A DNA stretch of 60,950 bases from a virus. The first letter of the stretch is position 1. Every line of letters starts with the position of its first letter. The DNA lies in the IMG/VR virus record IMGVR_UViG_3300017991_002817, positions 1 to 60,950 of that record. The stretch is one strand, 5' to 3'. The notes beneath the pieces were generated by a model. That model saw only the letters and a list, made by a program, of their open reading frames with translations, did no database searches and was not told the DNA's origin. Below are positions 34,342 through 41,719 of the stretch, one piece after another. A program made the translations under genes and the position numbers.

Positions 34342-35643
34342 ATGAATAATGGCAAAGAAGACCTGCTCAAACAGATTTTGGATATTAAAGAAAAGCACCC
34401 AAATTGGGGAAGAATTCGGATTTCAAAAGAGTTGGGATGTAGCGACGGAAAGGTTCGGGTTGCTCTAAAAAAATTGAAGAATCTTCAATCGCCTGGGGAC
34501 GAAATTTCTAAGGACTTTAAAGGAGACACTGGAGTTGTCACTACTAGGTCTTTGGACATCAAAACTTTGGACGATGCCTTACGGGTATCTGAAGTCGATT
34601 TGGAAATATGGGAAGTTGATAGATATATTATCAATTCCTGGGAAGTTACGGTTGGGGGAGATAAAACTCAATCTGGGATACCAGAAACGTATACAAATTA
34701 TCAAGTCAAGGCTTGGTTAAAGAAGAAGGTGGTGGATCCAGTAGGAACTGCAGTAGAAAGCATTATCGAAAGGATGAAAAAATATTCTCCGAAGTATTCT
34801 TCCATAAAAAGAACTAAATTTGATGATCCATGTCTCCTGGAATTATCGTTATACGATTTACATTTCGGAATGTTGGCCTGGCGACACGAAACAAGACAGG
34901 ACTATGACATTAAAATTTCAGAGTCTTTTTATATTAATGCAATAAAGGATCTGATTAGCAAAATCTCCGGATTTAATATCGAAAGAATCCTCATGCCTTT
35001 GGGACAAGATTTCTTTCATATAAATGATCCCACCAATTCAACACCAAAGGGACATAACCGATTAGATGTAGATTGTAGAATGGCGAAGGTGTTTGAAGCC
35101 GGAAAGATGGCGGTCATAAAAGCAGTCGATTTGTGCCGACAAATTGCTCCTGTAGACATTCTTTGGGTTCCCGGAAATCATGATCCGATGTCCTCTTTTT
35201 ACCTTTGTCAAGCTCTTTGGGGAAAACACCATGATGACCCGGAAGTAAATGTTAATATTGGCCCCACGGTCAGAAAGCATTACAAATATGGAATCAATTT
35301 TATCGGCTTGACTCATGGGGATGAAGAGGCCTGGAGAGATTTGCCTAGAATATTCATGGATGAGTATTGTAATGATTGGGCATCTACAAAGTATAGAGAG
35401 ATCCATGTTGGACATCAGCATAAGAAAAGAAGAACTGATTTTGTTTCGGTGGATTCTTTCGGAGGAACCTCTATTCGAATGATTCCTAGTTTATGTAGCA
35501 CTGACGCTTGGCACTACTTAAAGGGTTATGTGGGAAAGGACCGAGCAGCTGAAGCTTTCCTGTGGCATAAGGAAGAGGGATTGATTGGTTCCTTTTTGAC
35601 ACATGTCCCGGATACAAAATTAAAGAATGGTGAGTTAGATTAA
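34342..35643 (+). CDS. HTH domain plus calcineurin-like metallophosphoesterase
   Basis: 433 aa from the ATG at 34342 with AGGAG upstream; a TTG at 34309 lacks a ribosome site. Residues 1-50: a helix-turn-helix (GRIRISKELGCSDGKVRVALKKL). Residues about 170-420: metallophosphoesterase blocks LSLYDLHFGM, LGQDFFH, VPGNHDPMS, GLTHGDEEAW and HVGHQHKKR, with the metal-binding D, H and N all present. Phages often carry such HTH-phosphoesterases; their substrate is not known. A terminator lies just after the stop, so this closes the plus-strand late operon. Confidence 0.75.
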   Translation: MNNGKEDLLKQILDIKEKHPNWGRIRISKELGCSDGKVRVALKKLKNLQSPGDEISKDFKGDTGVVTTRSLDIKTLDDALRVSEVDLEIWEVDRYIINSWEVTVGGDKTQSGIPETYTNYQVKAWLKKKVVDPVGTAVESIIERMKKYSPKYSSIKRTKFDDPCLLELSLYDLHFGMLAWRHETRQDYDIKISESFYINAIKDLISKISGFNIERILMPLGQDFFHINDPTNSTPKGHNRLDVDCRMAKVFEAGKMAVIKAVDLCRQIAPVDILWVPGNHDPMSSFYLCQALWGKHHDDPEVNVNIGPTVRKHYKYGINFIGLTHGDEEAWRDLPRIFMDEYCNDWASTKYREIHVGHQHKKRRTDFVSVDSFGGTSIRMIPSLCSTDAWHYLKGYVGKDRAAEAFLWHKEEGLIGSFLTHVPDTKLKNGELD

Positions 35644-35958
35644 TGAGTCTTCTTCTCCGGGGGCAGGGTGATTACTAAGGATGGTTGACTGCCCCTTTTT
35701 AAATACCTTCTCAAACTCTTTTTCGGTTAAATGAGTCCAGAATAGTATATCCCCTTTTTGAAATATCACAGCAAAAGTTCTTTCTTTCGGCCTACATGGA
35801 ATGGATTCACCGTTGGAAAAACCAAGAGCGAATCTTTTTAGTAAGCCTTTATTTGTAACTATAAAACGTTCTTGGTTCACCCGAATTCCCAAATCAAGGA
35901 GAGTTCCTCCTCTCCAAATTTCCCAGGTAAAATTACTCGGATGGATTTTCGGAATCAT
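35635..35958 (-). CDS. Hypothetical protein at operon junction
   Basis: 107 aa, ATG at 35958 (GAGAGCTTCAAA upstream) inside the last 26 bases of the radical SAM gene. A beta-rich N-terminus (FTWEIWRGGTLLDLGIRV) and a helical end (TEKEFEKVFKKGQ). Its 3' end overlaps the convergent plus-strand gene by 9 bases and encodes its C-terminus across the opposing terminator. No family recognised. Confidence 0.5.
   Translation of the reverse strand: MIPKIHPSNFTWEIWRGGTLLDLGIRVNQERFIVTNKGLLKRFALGFSNGESIPCRPKERTFAVIFQKGDILFWTHLTEKEFEKVFKKGQSTILSNHPAPGEEDSLI
35659..35700 (+). terminator. Rho-independent terminator after the tail/glycan operon
   Basis: GGGGCAG (35660-35666) pairs with CTGCCCC (35689-35695), a perfect 7-bp stem with a 22-base loop, followed by TTTTT at 35696-35700. 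It is 16 bases past the stop of the plus-strand operon and lies wholly inside the opposing minus-strand gene 35635-35958. Confidence 0.8.
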
Positions 35959-36910
35959 TTTGAAGCTCTCGAACCTTATTGTTGTAGTCAATACAGACAT
36001 CTAAGCAGTTGTTTCTACAAATTGGATCCTCAAAACAGTTATGGCTCCTATACCACTCAGATCGTTCTCTTCGGATTTCTGAACCAAACCCATCTATTCT
36101 TCCAATAGGTTTTCCTCTTTCCCTCAGATAGATAATGCACGGATAATGGTAGTCCCCCTCAATGGCCATGTCATCCAATACTAGTGGACAATAATGGTTG
36201 TCCGTCTCCTTTATCCCTCGAACATTCCGACAAGACTGGATATTATTTAGTCGGTAGGCAAGAATAGGATACTGCCTCTTTTGGAGGTCTGAAAGTTCCC
36301 AATTTAATGGTCTATTCCACTGTGCCGCAGATATAATTCTAATATCTCTCGCCCCCAAATTTATTGCAAACTCTATTGTCTTTTGTAATTCGTCAACATT
36401 TTCTTCTAGTAGAACCGTTCCTACTGTCACATATGTAAATCGTGATAGATATTCTATCATTTTTACTACATGATCCCATTTCTTAACGCCAGACATTCTA
36501 TCTGCTGTTGAAGAACAACATGAATCCAATGAGATGGAAAAATCATTTACTCCGGATTCAAGTAGTTGTTTATATAGATTTTTATCTGCCGATCCATTAG
36601 TTGATAGCGCCACCCTTTTAATACTTTCTTTTTTGGTTGTATGGCTAACCAATTCTACTAGATCAGACCAGATTGTAGGTTCTCCCCCCGAAAATCTGAT
36701 ATTTTTTAGTCCCTGATCTGCCCAGAAGTCAACTACCTTCTTAGCCTTTTCCAAGTCAATATCTGGAGTATTTCTTTTTCTGCAGTAGGTGCAATTAAAG
36801 TTACATTTAGAGGTTAGGAGAAGTTCACATCGATGAAGGGGTGAAAATTCTGATGTGTTACGTGCTCGGGCATCCTCCATTGTGTAAAAACCAATACTTT
36901 CAAGTTTCAT
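35933..36910 (-). CDS. Radical SAM protein with SPASM-like C-terminus
   Basis: 325 aa. The 4Fe-4S-binding CNFNCTYC (C36, C40, C43) is followed by FSGGEPTIW, the SAM-binding stretch. The C-terminal third has YPCIIY and HNCFEDPICRNNCLDVC, a cysteine cluster of the SPASM/Twitch kind that would bind an extra Fe-S cluster. MoaA-like enzymes and peptide-modifying SPASM enzymes share this layout. It is too long and wrongly built for QueE. The ATG overlaps the stop of the sigma-like gene (ATGA), so the two are translated together. Substrate unknown. Confidence 0.75.
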   Translation of the reverse strand: MKLESIGFYTMEDARARNTSEFSPLHRCELLLTSKCNFNCTYCRKRNTPDIDLEKAKKVVDFWADQGLKNIRFSGGEPTIWSDLVELVSHTTKKESIKRVALSTNGSADKNLYKQLLESGVNDFSISLDSCCSSTADRMSGVKKWDHVVKMIEYLSRFTYVTVGTVLLEENVDELQKTIEFAINLGARDIRIISAAQWNRPLNWELSDLQKRQYPILAYRLNNIQSCRNVRGIKETDNHYCPLVLDDMAIEGDYHYPCIIYLRERGKPIGRIDGFGSEIRRERSEWYRSHNCFEDPICRNNCLDVCIDYNNKVRELQNDSENPSE

Positions 36911-37452
36911 ATTCTAAATCCTATTAATTTAGTTTTTATACTATCTCGCACAATTCTTTCCTCTTCTGGAAGCATGGACATATGCTCTCGGACTACTTTC
37001 CTAATAGATTTTCGATTTGCATCCATTTCATCCCTCATTTGTTCCGGTGGGGATAACAAAAGTTGGATATACTCCATTTCTCTTCCTCTCAGATTCTTTT
37101 TAAGATGAATGAGAAGATCGAGTTCTCTAATTGTATCTCGGACCACATTACGTGAATGAAGAGACTCTGAAATTTCACTACCCAGAATCGGATCCTCCCG
37201 GTAGGATTTTTTCACCAGATCTCCAAAATGGTATATTACTGATCTGATGAGATATGTAGAGATTTTTCCTTTGGTTTCATCAATTCGACCCTTCTTTCGT
37301 ATATGATGAATTATCACCCATTGGGCCTCACTCTCTAGATCCTGAAGGGTATAGGTCGATGGTTGTTTCATCTTTGGTAGAAACATATACGCCAATTTTT
37401 TAATGTTTGGCCGGATCTCCTCAATTACTTTCTGTATTCCTCTGTCGGTCAT
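36907..37452 (-). CDS. Sigma-factor-like protein 1
   Basis: 181 aa; GGAGATCAACC before the ATG. The middle has the region 2 pattern: LQDLESEAQWVIIHHIRKKG, DETKGKISTYLIRSVIYHFGDLVKK. The C-terminus (ELDLLIHLKKNLRGREMEYIQLLL, then ANRKSIRKVVREHM) can be read as a degenerate region 4 HTH. Phage sigma-like proteins of about 180-200 aa redirect host RNA polymerase to late or middle promoters. A second such protein is at 49462-50082. Confidence 0.6.
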   Translation of the reverse strand: MTDRGIQKVIEEIRPNIKKLAYMFLPKMKQPSTYTLQDLESEAQWVIIHHIRKKGRIDETKGKISTYLIRSVIYHFGDLVKKSYREDPILGSEISESLHSRNVVRDTIRELDLLIHLKKNLRGREMEYIQLLLSPPEQMRDEMDANRKSIRKVVREHMSMLPEEERIVRDSIKTKLIGFRI

Positions 37453-37579
37453 GGTTGATCTCCTTTTGTACTACTTTTACTAGGGACATACAGGCCCTGG
37501 TTCCTTGTACAACAATTTTTCGGGGTCCAATATACATTACTAGACACCCTAGAATAAAACCAATTAGGTATTTTCCCAT
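37421..37579 (-). CDS. Small single-pass membrane protein
   Basis: 52 aa from the ATG at 37579, which overlaps the upstream stop (TAATG) and has GGTGGAG just before it. One hydrophobic segment (YLIGFILGCLVMYIG) and then a basic tail. Longer frames back to 37660 and 37697 overlap the upstream gene. Overlaps the start of the sigma-like gene by 32 bases. Function unknown. Confidence 0.5.
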   Translation of the reverse strand: MGKYLIGFILGCLVMYIGPRKIVVQGTRACMSLVKVVQKEINHDRQRNTESN

Positions 37580-37965
37580 TATCTCCACCTTTTGAATGTG
37601 TCCTCGAAAGCTTTCCACACAAGAGTTCGATTTTCCTTGGTTGAAAATAAACCTGCCCATGTTCGAGTCCTCTTTTCTTTGCCATCGAGAATGACATCAG
37701 AGAAATTCCCCTTTAGCAATCTTTGGAGAGCAATCTTTTTTCCGACTCTCTTGTTGTATGTATCTAAGGGGTTCAAAATTGACTCCGCCTCAGCCAGAGT
37801 ATTTTTCATCCCATTAGGACTTAATTCATACAGAATGCAGAGAGTGTCAATCAATTCTCTTGGTTCCCGGCCCCTTTTTGATGGAATCTCTCTTTTCCTT
37901 TTGTGAAAATCAATTTGAAGTCGGATCGGATTTCCCGACGCTGGATCTTTTATCGTACATCTCAT
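37579..37965 (-). CDS. Hypothetical basic protein
   Basis: 128 aa; GAAAGGAAATTAAA before the ATG, a ribosome site shared exactly with the next upstream gene. Basic N-terminus with RLQIDFHKRKREIPSKRGRE, then a helical region (NTLAEAESILNPLDTYNKRVGKKIALQRLL) and a conserved-looking WAGLFSTKENRTLVWKAFED. Possibly nucleic-acid binding. No family recognised. Confidence 0.6.
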   Translation of the reverse strand: MRCTIKDPASGNPIRLQIDFHKRKREIPSKRGREPRELIDTLCILYELSPNGMKNTLAEAESILNPLDTYNKRVGKKIALQRLLKGNFSDVILDGKEKRTRTWAGLFSTKENRTLVWKAFEDTFKRWR

Positions 37966-37966
37966 T

Positions 37967-38368
37967 TTAATTTCCTTTCATTTCAGTTTCTTCGATTTTC
38001 TTGGGGCTTAGTTCATCCAACCACTCATTCGCTAGACCAACGACTTTGTTTGGCAACTCTTGAACCTTCTCATCATTTACTATCATTGGAATTAACTTTA
38101 TTGCAGCCATTTCTTTGGTGCTCGGAGTCAGTGCTGCTCCCATAATTATTAGAAGGGATGGAAGAATACCAAATGCGGATAGAAAAATCCATTTATTGTA
38201 TCTCTTTTTCTCCTCCTCATCGAATTCGTCACGTCTTGAAGCGAGTAGGACAACAAGAATAATTCCCAATACTACAAGGAAGGATATCCCAATAGCCCAC
38301 CCTAGTCCGCAAATGTAATCCATTCTGGTTAACCAATATATTTGACTTTCGGTTACAATTGAATTCAT
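37967..38368 (-). CDS. Two-pass membrane protein
   Basis: 133 aa; GAAAGGAAATTAAA before the ATG. Two hydrophobic segments, at about 20-44 (CGLGWAIGISFLVVLGIILVV) and 63-82 (FLSAFGILPSLLIIMGAAL), separated by a charged loop (RRDEFDEEEKKRYNK). The C-terminal 45 residues are probably cytoplasmic and helical. A holin is one possibility from size and shape, but no endolysin is beside it. Function unknown. Confidence 0.6.
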   Translation of the reverse strand: MNSIVTESQIYWLTRMDYICGLGWAIGISFLVVLGIILVVLLASRRDEFDEEEKKRYNKWIFLSAFGILPSLLIIMGAALTPSTKEMAAIKLIPMIVNDEKVQELPNKVVGLANEWLDELSPKKIEETEMKGN

Positions 38369-38385
38369 TTTAATTTCCTTTCGAT

Positions 38386-38520
38386 TTATATTTTCTTTAG
38401 TCTTTTTTCAATCATCCTGAGTGCTTTTGCATCATTCTGTTCAATGGGTCTTTTCCATTTGTTTTTATACTTCCACCATTCTACTGCCTCCCAAACTGAT
38501 TTTTCATCCTTATTGCTCAT
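38386..38520 (-). CDS. Short hypothetical protein
   Basis: 44 aa. The ATG overlaps the stop of the zinc-ribbon gene (ATGA), so it is probably translated by coupling. Sequence begins MSNKDEKSVWEAVEWWKYK and ends in a basic helix (LRMIEKRLKKI). Charged, no family recognised. Confidence 0.5.
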   Translation of the reverse strand: MSNKDEKSVWEAVEWWKYKNKWKRPIEQNDAKALRMIEKRLKKI

Positions 38521-38819
38521 AGTTCCTCATCAAAAATGGGTGGAATCCGTCCATATACGTTGTTCTGTTCCTTCCAATCGTTGTATAATTCCATTGGAGT
38601 CTGTGGAATATCCTTTTTAAATAGCTCTGGTGGTTTCTTAATTTCAGGATCAAAACATATTCGAACATAATCGAATCCGCCGTCAATGGATACTTTTCCA
38701 CAAAAGCAGGTTCTGAGATCATGACAAGCCCGGCTAAAAATGGTATATCCACAAATAGGGCAAGTTATGGCATTTACTGTCGTCACAAGATTCCCCTTAA
38801 AGCTTGCTTGAAATTTCAT
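38517..38819 (-). CDS. Phage zinc-ribbon protein
   Basis: 100 aa from the ATG at 38819 (a TTG at 38822 is the alternative). The N-terminal part has CPICGYTIFSRACHDLRTCFCG, a four-cysteine ribbon with a conserved SRxxHD between, followed by SIDGGFDYVRICF. This CPxCG-SR-HD-C-CG-IDGG-DY-R pattern is widespread in large phages and has no known role. Overlaps the C-terminus of the haemagglutinin-like gene by 23 bases. Confidence 0.65.
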   Translation of the reverse strand: MKFQASFKGNLVTTVNAITCPICGYTIFSRACHDLRTCFCGKVSIDGGFDYVRICFDPEIKKPPELFKKDIPQTPMELYNDWKEQNNVYGRIPPIFDEEL

Positions 38820-39870
38820 CAATGATTGAATTCAAATCTTCGACATTCTCTTCGGTGTGATTAATCACCCAATATCTGTCCAACGCAAGAATGATGGCCT
38901 GATCCTTTGGAATGTTTAACCGGTCGGATAAAAGGTCAACGTATTGGACAAAGGCGTCCACGAACTCAGTTCTATTTACTATGGGGTCTTTTGAAAGACT
39001 TAAAACAATTCCTCTTAATTGAGAACAAAGTTCGCAAGGAAAAATTTCCGTGGGGGAAGCTAATCCACTTGTCATATAGATTTGAAGCTTTTTGGGATCT
39101 CCTCCTACTTCCCCAATCAACCATTTTACTAATGCGGGACACCCGGACTTATCTAAGTCAAAAATGGTGGGAATTCGAGATTCGGACTGAAGGCCCGGAA
39201 TAAATATATGACCCGGAGGATTCGGTTTGGGTTCTGGTTCAGGCTCTGGTTCAGTGTCCGGTTGGGGCTCTGGACAACAAGGGGGCTTGGGTCTGGGGGC
39301 ACAGGATGCCGCGATCGGCCTATCGATGGCCTGGGAAAAATTATCTCCTGCAGCAAGTACTAATCCTGATTGTACGGTTCCTAAAATCTGAACCTGTCCC
39401 GTTCCTTCGCCAAGATTTAAATGATCCAATCCCTTTTGGACAACCTGATTAAAATTCTGGTCGGTAATCCCTTGGCCGGATACCATCAGTTGGGGGACAT
39501 TAATTACAGAGCTTCCTGAAAAGATAATTCCCGCAGGATTAACAACAAAGACTCTTCCATTAGCAGTAAGGGCACCATTAAAAATGGTTGGAATACTCCC
39601 CGAGGTAATTCGGTTAAGGACGGCCGAGGAGCTGTTCTTCTTTCCATCCAAGTATTGCTCAAAAGTTACGGACTGTTTTGAGCTTGTATTGAAATTACTC
39701 CAATTAATCACCGAACCATTTTGTGTCTCAATAATTGTATGGTCTCCCCATTGAGTTGGGGTAGCTCCCGAAGAGGAGATCATATCGCCCGGAGTAAGGG
39801 CGTATGTTTGGGTGGAGATCAAACTTACAATGAGTAATAGAATGATAGTTAGCATGGTTTTTAATTTCAT
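38797..39870 (-). CDS. Secreted TPS-domain (haemagglutinin N-terminal) protein
   Basis: 357 aa; GAAAGGAAAACAAA before the ATG. A signal peptide (residues 1-24, MLTIILLLIVSLISTQTYA) precedes a TPS domain of about 110 residues: NGSVINWSNFNTSSKQSVTF, SAVLNRITSGSIPTIFNGALTANG, FVVNPAGIIFSGSSVINVPQLMVSG. This is the beta-helix cap of filamentous haemagglutinins. A Cys/Pro/Glu-rich spacer (about 190-225, PEPEPEPKPNPP) leads to a helical C-terminal domain (SKDPIVNRTEFVDAFVQYVDLL). It is far shorter than true haemagglutinins and has no filament repeats. Expected to be exported from the infected cell. Confidence 0.75.
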   Translation of the reverse strand: MKLKTMLTIILLLIVSLISTQTYALTPGDMISSSGATPTQWGDHTIIETQNGSVINWSNFNTSSKQSVTFEQYLDGKKNSSSAVLNRITSGSIPTIFNGALTANGRVFVVNPAGIIFSGSSVINVPQLMVSGQGITDQNFNQVVQKGLDHLNLGEGTGQVQILGTVQSGLVLAAGDNFSQAIDRPIAASCAPRPKPPCCPEPQPDTEPEPEPEPKPNPPGHIFIPGLQSESRIPTIFDLDKSGCPALVKWLIGEVGGDPKKLQIYMTSGLASPTEIFPCELCSQLRGIVLSLSKDPIVNRTEFVDAFVQYVDLLSDRLNIPKDQAIILALDRYWVINHTEENVEDLNSIIDEISSKL

Positions 39871-39915
39871 TTTGTTTTCCTTTCTAAAAATTACTATTTT
39901 CTGGTTATCAATAAA

Positions 39916-40383
39916 CTATCTTTTCTTTCTTTGTAATCTTCGAGCTGAGCCAACTAAACATACTCCCATACTTCCAAGAAGAACGGCTCCCGGAGCAGGA
40001 ATGGGTCGAACTGGTTCATTCTCGGGGTTCTGGAACATTTTTCCCAGATCCTCCCAGGTTCCCCAATCTTTTTCCTCGATAAAATTCTGGCAGATTGGAA
40101 AAGATGTCACCTTGGTACGAATCTTTTCAATACTCCCCTTCAGGCATGTGTCTTCGGTCCAGAGGAAATATTTCTTTGTTCCCCAATCAATACCGAAGAC
40201 ATGTTCACAGATCCAAAAATACCATTTGTTGATTAAGGAATCGTCATCTTTGTGCTTATTTTGAATGTGTAGTTTCCAGTATCCATCTGGATTTGGTTTT
40301 GGATAACATAGACCCGCCTTGGCGCTTACACAAACACCGAAAAGTAATACGAATACGACACAGTACAGCACAAACTTCTTCAT
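39916..40383 (-). CDS. Secreted protein with PEP-CTERM-like sorting tail
   Basis: 155 aa. Signal peptide at 1-22 (LYCVVFVLLFGVCVSAKA), then a mature part with several cysteines (CYPKPNPDGYWK, WICEHVFG, TEDTCLKG, FPICQNFI). The last 29 residues are PIPAPGAVLLGSMGVCLVG followed by a basic SARRLQRKKR: a short motif, a hydrophobic segment and a basic end, the layout of PEP-CTERM signals cut by exosortase, in the PAPGA variant. A phage protein sorted by the host exosortase would end on the host surface. Lies just upstream of the TPS protein, so both are probably co-expressed. Confidence 0.7.
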   Translation of the reverse strand: MKKFVLYCVVFVLLFGVCVSAKAGLCYPKPNPDGYWKLHIQNKHKDDDSLINKWYFWICEHVFGIDWGTKKYFLWTEDTCLKGSIEKIRTKVTSFPICQNFIEEKDWGTWEDLGKMFQNPENEPVRPIPAPGAVLLGSMGVCLVGSARRLQRKKR

Positions 40384-40416
40384 CTCTCTTCTCCTAAAAA
40401 GGAATTAAAATGGATA

Positions 40417-40818
40417 TTAGGGTACATCGACCCAACGAACAAAAGTTACTTTGTAGATATCTTGACCCATCCGATTGTGATGGTTCTTTGCATCTTCATC
40501 CCTCCCTTTCCAACCATTTATCTCGAAGCACGAAATACAGTCTCGTATGTCCTTATCGGTTTTGTTCGGGAGAAACATAATATTTTCTGTTTTCACCTCT
40601 CTCTTCTTTCCAGCGAGATCGAATCTTCCAAGAGTATATTCTATATCTTGTGATGAAAGTCCAGTAACCGCATTGCCGAAGGCCTCATACGATATCTTGA
40701 TTTCTAGAAGGTTGATACCGGATAATTCATCTTCAATTCGGATTCCGATATAGTTTTCCTCCACGTTTGATGTCACTCGACCGATCGATATATTACCTTT
40801 CAGGTATTCACGATTCAT
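40417..40818 (-). CDS. Hypothetical protein
   Basis: 133 aa from the ATG at 40818 (AAAAGGAGAATAAAA upstream). Predicted mixed alpha/beta: ISIGRVTSNVEENYIGIRIED, then LLEIKISYEAFGNAVTGLSS and CISCFEINGWKGRDED. The pattern of short strands with LSGINLLEIKIS and AFG-A-TG recurs in small phage proteins of unknown function. No motif for catalysis is seen. Its start overlaps the small basic gene upstream by 11 bases. Confidence 0.6.
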   Translation of the reverse strand: MNREYLKGNISIGRVTSNVEENYIGIRIEDELSGINLLEIKISYEAFGNAVTGLSSQDIEYTLGRFDLAGKKREVKTENIMFLPNKTDKDIRDCISCFEINGWKGRDEDAKNHHNRMGQDIYKVTFVRWVDVP

Positions 40819-41017
40819 TTTTATTCTCCTTTTGGATATCTTCATCTAATCGATCAAGAAGACTTTGGATATATTCTTTTCTTCGTTCCGGATCAGGAAA
40901 GGCTTGGGAAATTAGAAAATCCAAAATCTCCAGTTCTCTCTTTTGTTTCTTCGGGAGGATCTCCTCCCGATTTACCTTCCGTCTTTTCTTAAACTTTGGA
41001 CCTCTCTTCTTGCTCAT
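40808..41017 (-). CDS. Small charged protein
   Basis: 69 aa. Very basic N-terminus (SKKRGPKFKKRRKVNREE) followed by an amphipathic helix (LEILDFLISQAFPDPERRKEYIQSLLDRL). Overlaps neighbours at both ends by a few bases. Possibly a nucleic-acid or protein-binding regulator; no family recognised. Confidence 0.55.
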   Translation of the reverse strand: MSKKRGPKFKKRRKVNREEILPKKQKRELEILDFLISQAFPDPERRKEYIQSLLDRLDEDIQKENKNES

Positions 41018-41313
41018 AAATTCTCCTCTGCAGCAATCGCGTCAACTGCATCCTTTGCTGTTTTTAAGTCCACCAGGCACTCATCTCGATATAGTTTGAT
41101 CGCCTGGAATTTCCTATTCTGTCTGAGAAGACCAATTATTTGATCCTTTAAAGTGGGGTGGAGTTTCCGATATGTGGATACCAGAGTTCCCGGATTCTCT
41201 TGAGCCAGACTGAGAAGAAAGGATACACTGTCAAATTTGTCCGGATTAAATCGGACCTTAGAAATGATTTGAATTGCCTCTTGAAAACTTTGAGCATCTT
41301 TGGATAGTTTCAT
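41014..41313 (-). CDS. Protein with ribosomal L7/L12 C-terminal-like motif
   Basis: 99 aa; TTTAAGGAACTTAAA before the ATG. Helical N-terminal part (DAQSFQEAIQIISKV). The end, NRKFQAIKLYRDECLVDLKTAKDAVDAI, read as RKFQAIKLYR, DLKTAKDAVDAI, matches the helix-turn-helix of the L7/L12 C-terminal domain (IAAIKxxRExTGLGLKEAKDxV), which recruits translation GTPases. Phage L12 homologues are known; this looks like the motif only, without the factor-binding core. A promoter motif sits 38 bases upstream of the start. Confidence 0.5.
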   Translation of the reverse strand: MKLSKDAQSFQEAIQIISKVRFNPDKFDSVSFLLSLAQENPGTLVSTYRKLHPTLKDQIIGLLRQNRKFQAIKLYRDECLVDLKTAKDAVDAIAAEENL

Positions 41314-41346
41314 TTTAAGTTCCTTAAATAGTTTCTCTTCTTATAT

Positions 41347-41607
41347 TTAAATTATAACATACTTTTCTCCATCGGCAAACAAATTAGGTCGGTTTTCTAG
41401 ATATTCAAGAACTTTTTGCAAGGCCTTTATGGCCAGTTCCTCGACGGGATTCTTCCTTTCATGTTTGACCTTTCCTATAATTTTTGGGCCATAATGTATG
41501 TTATACTCGCACTCGCCTTCAAAGTCCTGGGTTACTCCTGGACTAATATTATGAGCGCCAATAACTTTGATAGTTCGGTGATTTACTTTTAGTTGTATGA
41601 CTAACAT
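41347..41607 (-). CDS. Hypothetical protein
   Basis: 86 aa; TTAGGAGATAAG before the ATG. Beta-rich N-terminus (MLVIQLKVNHRTIKVIGAHNI, NIHYGPKIIGKVKH) and helical C-terminus (VEELAIKALQKVLEYL). Resembles small phage proteins of unknown function. First gene after the tRNA on this strand. Confidence 0.55.
   Translation of the reverse strand: MLVIQLKVNHRTIKVIGAHNISPGVTQDFEGECEYNIHYGPKIIGKVKHERKNPVEELAIKALQKVLEYLENRPNLFADGEKYVII
41351..41378 (-). promoter_or_regulatory. Promoter candidate, TTGCCG-N16-TATAAT
   Basis: On the minus strand TTGCCG (41373-41378) and TATAAT (41351-41356) are 16 bases apart. The -10 is part of a longer string TTATAATTTAAATATAAGAAGAG that recurs almost unchanged at 42743-42765. 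It overlaps the 3' end of the gene at 41347-41607 and would drive the L7/L12-like gene and those after it. Confidence 0.55.
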
Positions 41608-41626
41608 CTTATCTCCTAAAATTAAA

Positions 41627-41711
41627 CGGAGCGAGGAGGATTCAAACCCCCAGTGCTTTTACACACTGTGGTTTTCAAGACCGCCGCCATAAGCCATTCG
41701 GCCATCGCTCC
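41627..41711 (-). tRNA. tRNA-Ser (UGA)
   Basis: 85 nt including the discriminator G. Acceptor GGAGCGA (41705-41711) pairs with TCGCTCC (41628-41634), all seven pairs. Anticodon loop CTTGAAA gives anticodon TGA. The long variable arm AGTG/CACT is typical of serine tRNAs; the T-loop is TTTGAAT. The anticodon stem (GCGGT/ACCAC) has one C-A mismatch. No CCA is encoded. It could help translate UCA codons, frequent in an AT-rich phage. Confidence 0.9.
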
Positions 41712-41719
41712 TAGATTAT

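Noticed and set aside
35933-36910. Radical SAM protein as QueE of the 7-deazaguanine pathway
   Set aside because: At 325 aa with a C-terminal SPASM-like cysteine cluster it is too long and differently built from QueE, which has about 210-240 aa and no such cluster.
37580-37697. Upstream starts for the 52-aa membrane protein and an extra frame ending at 37449
   Set aside because: They lie inside the well-supported 128-aa gene at 37579-37965 and have no ribosome site; the TAATG overlap at 37579 fits the operon pattern.
37967-38368. Holin
   Set aside because: Two membrane segments fit, but there is no endolysin or spanin beside it and no holin motif, so it is left as a membrane protein of unknown function.
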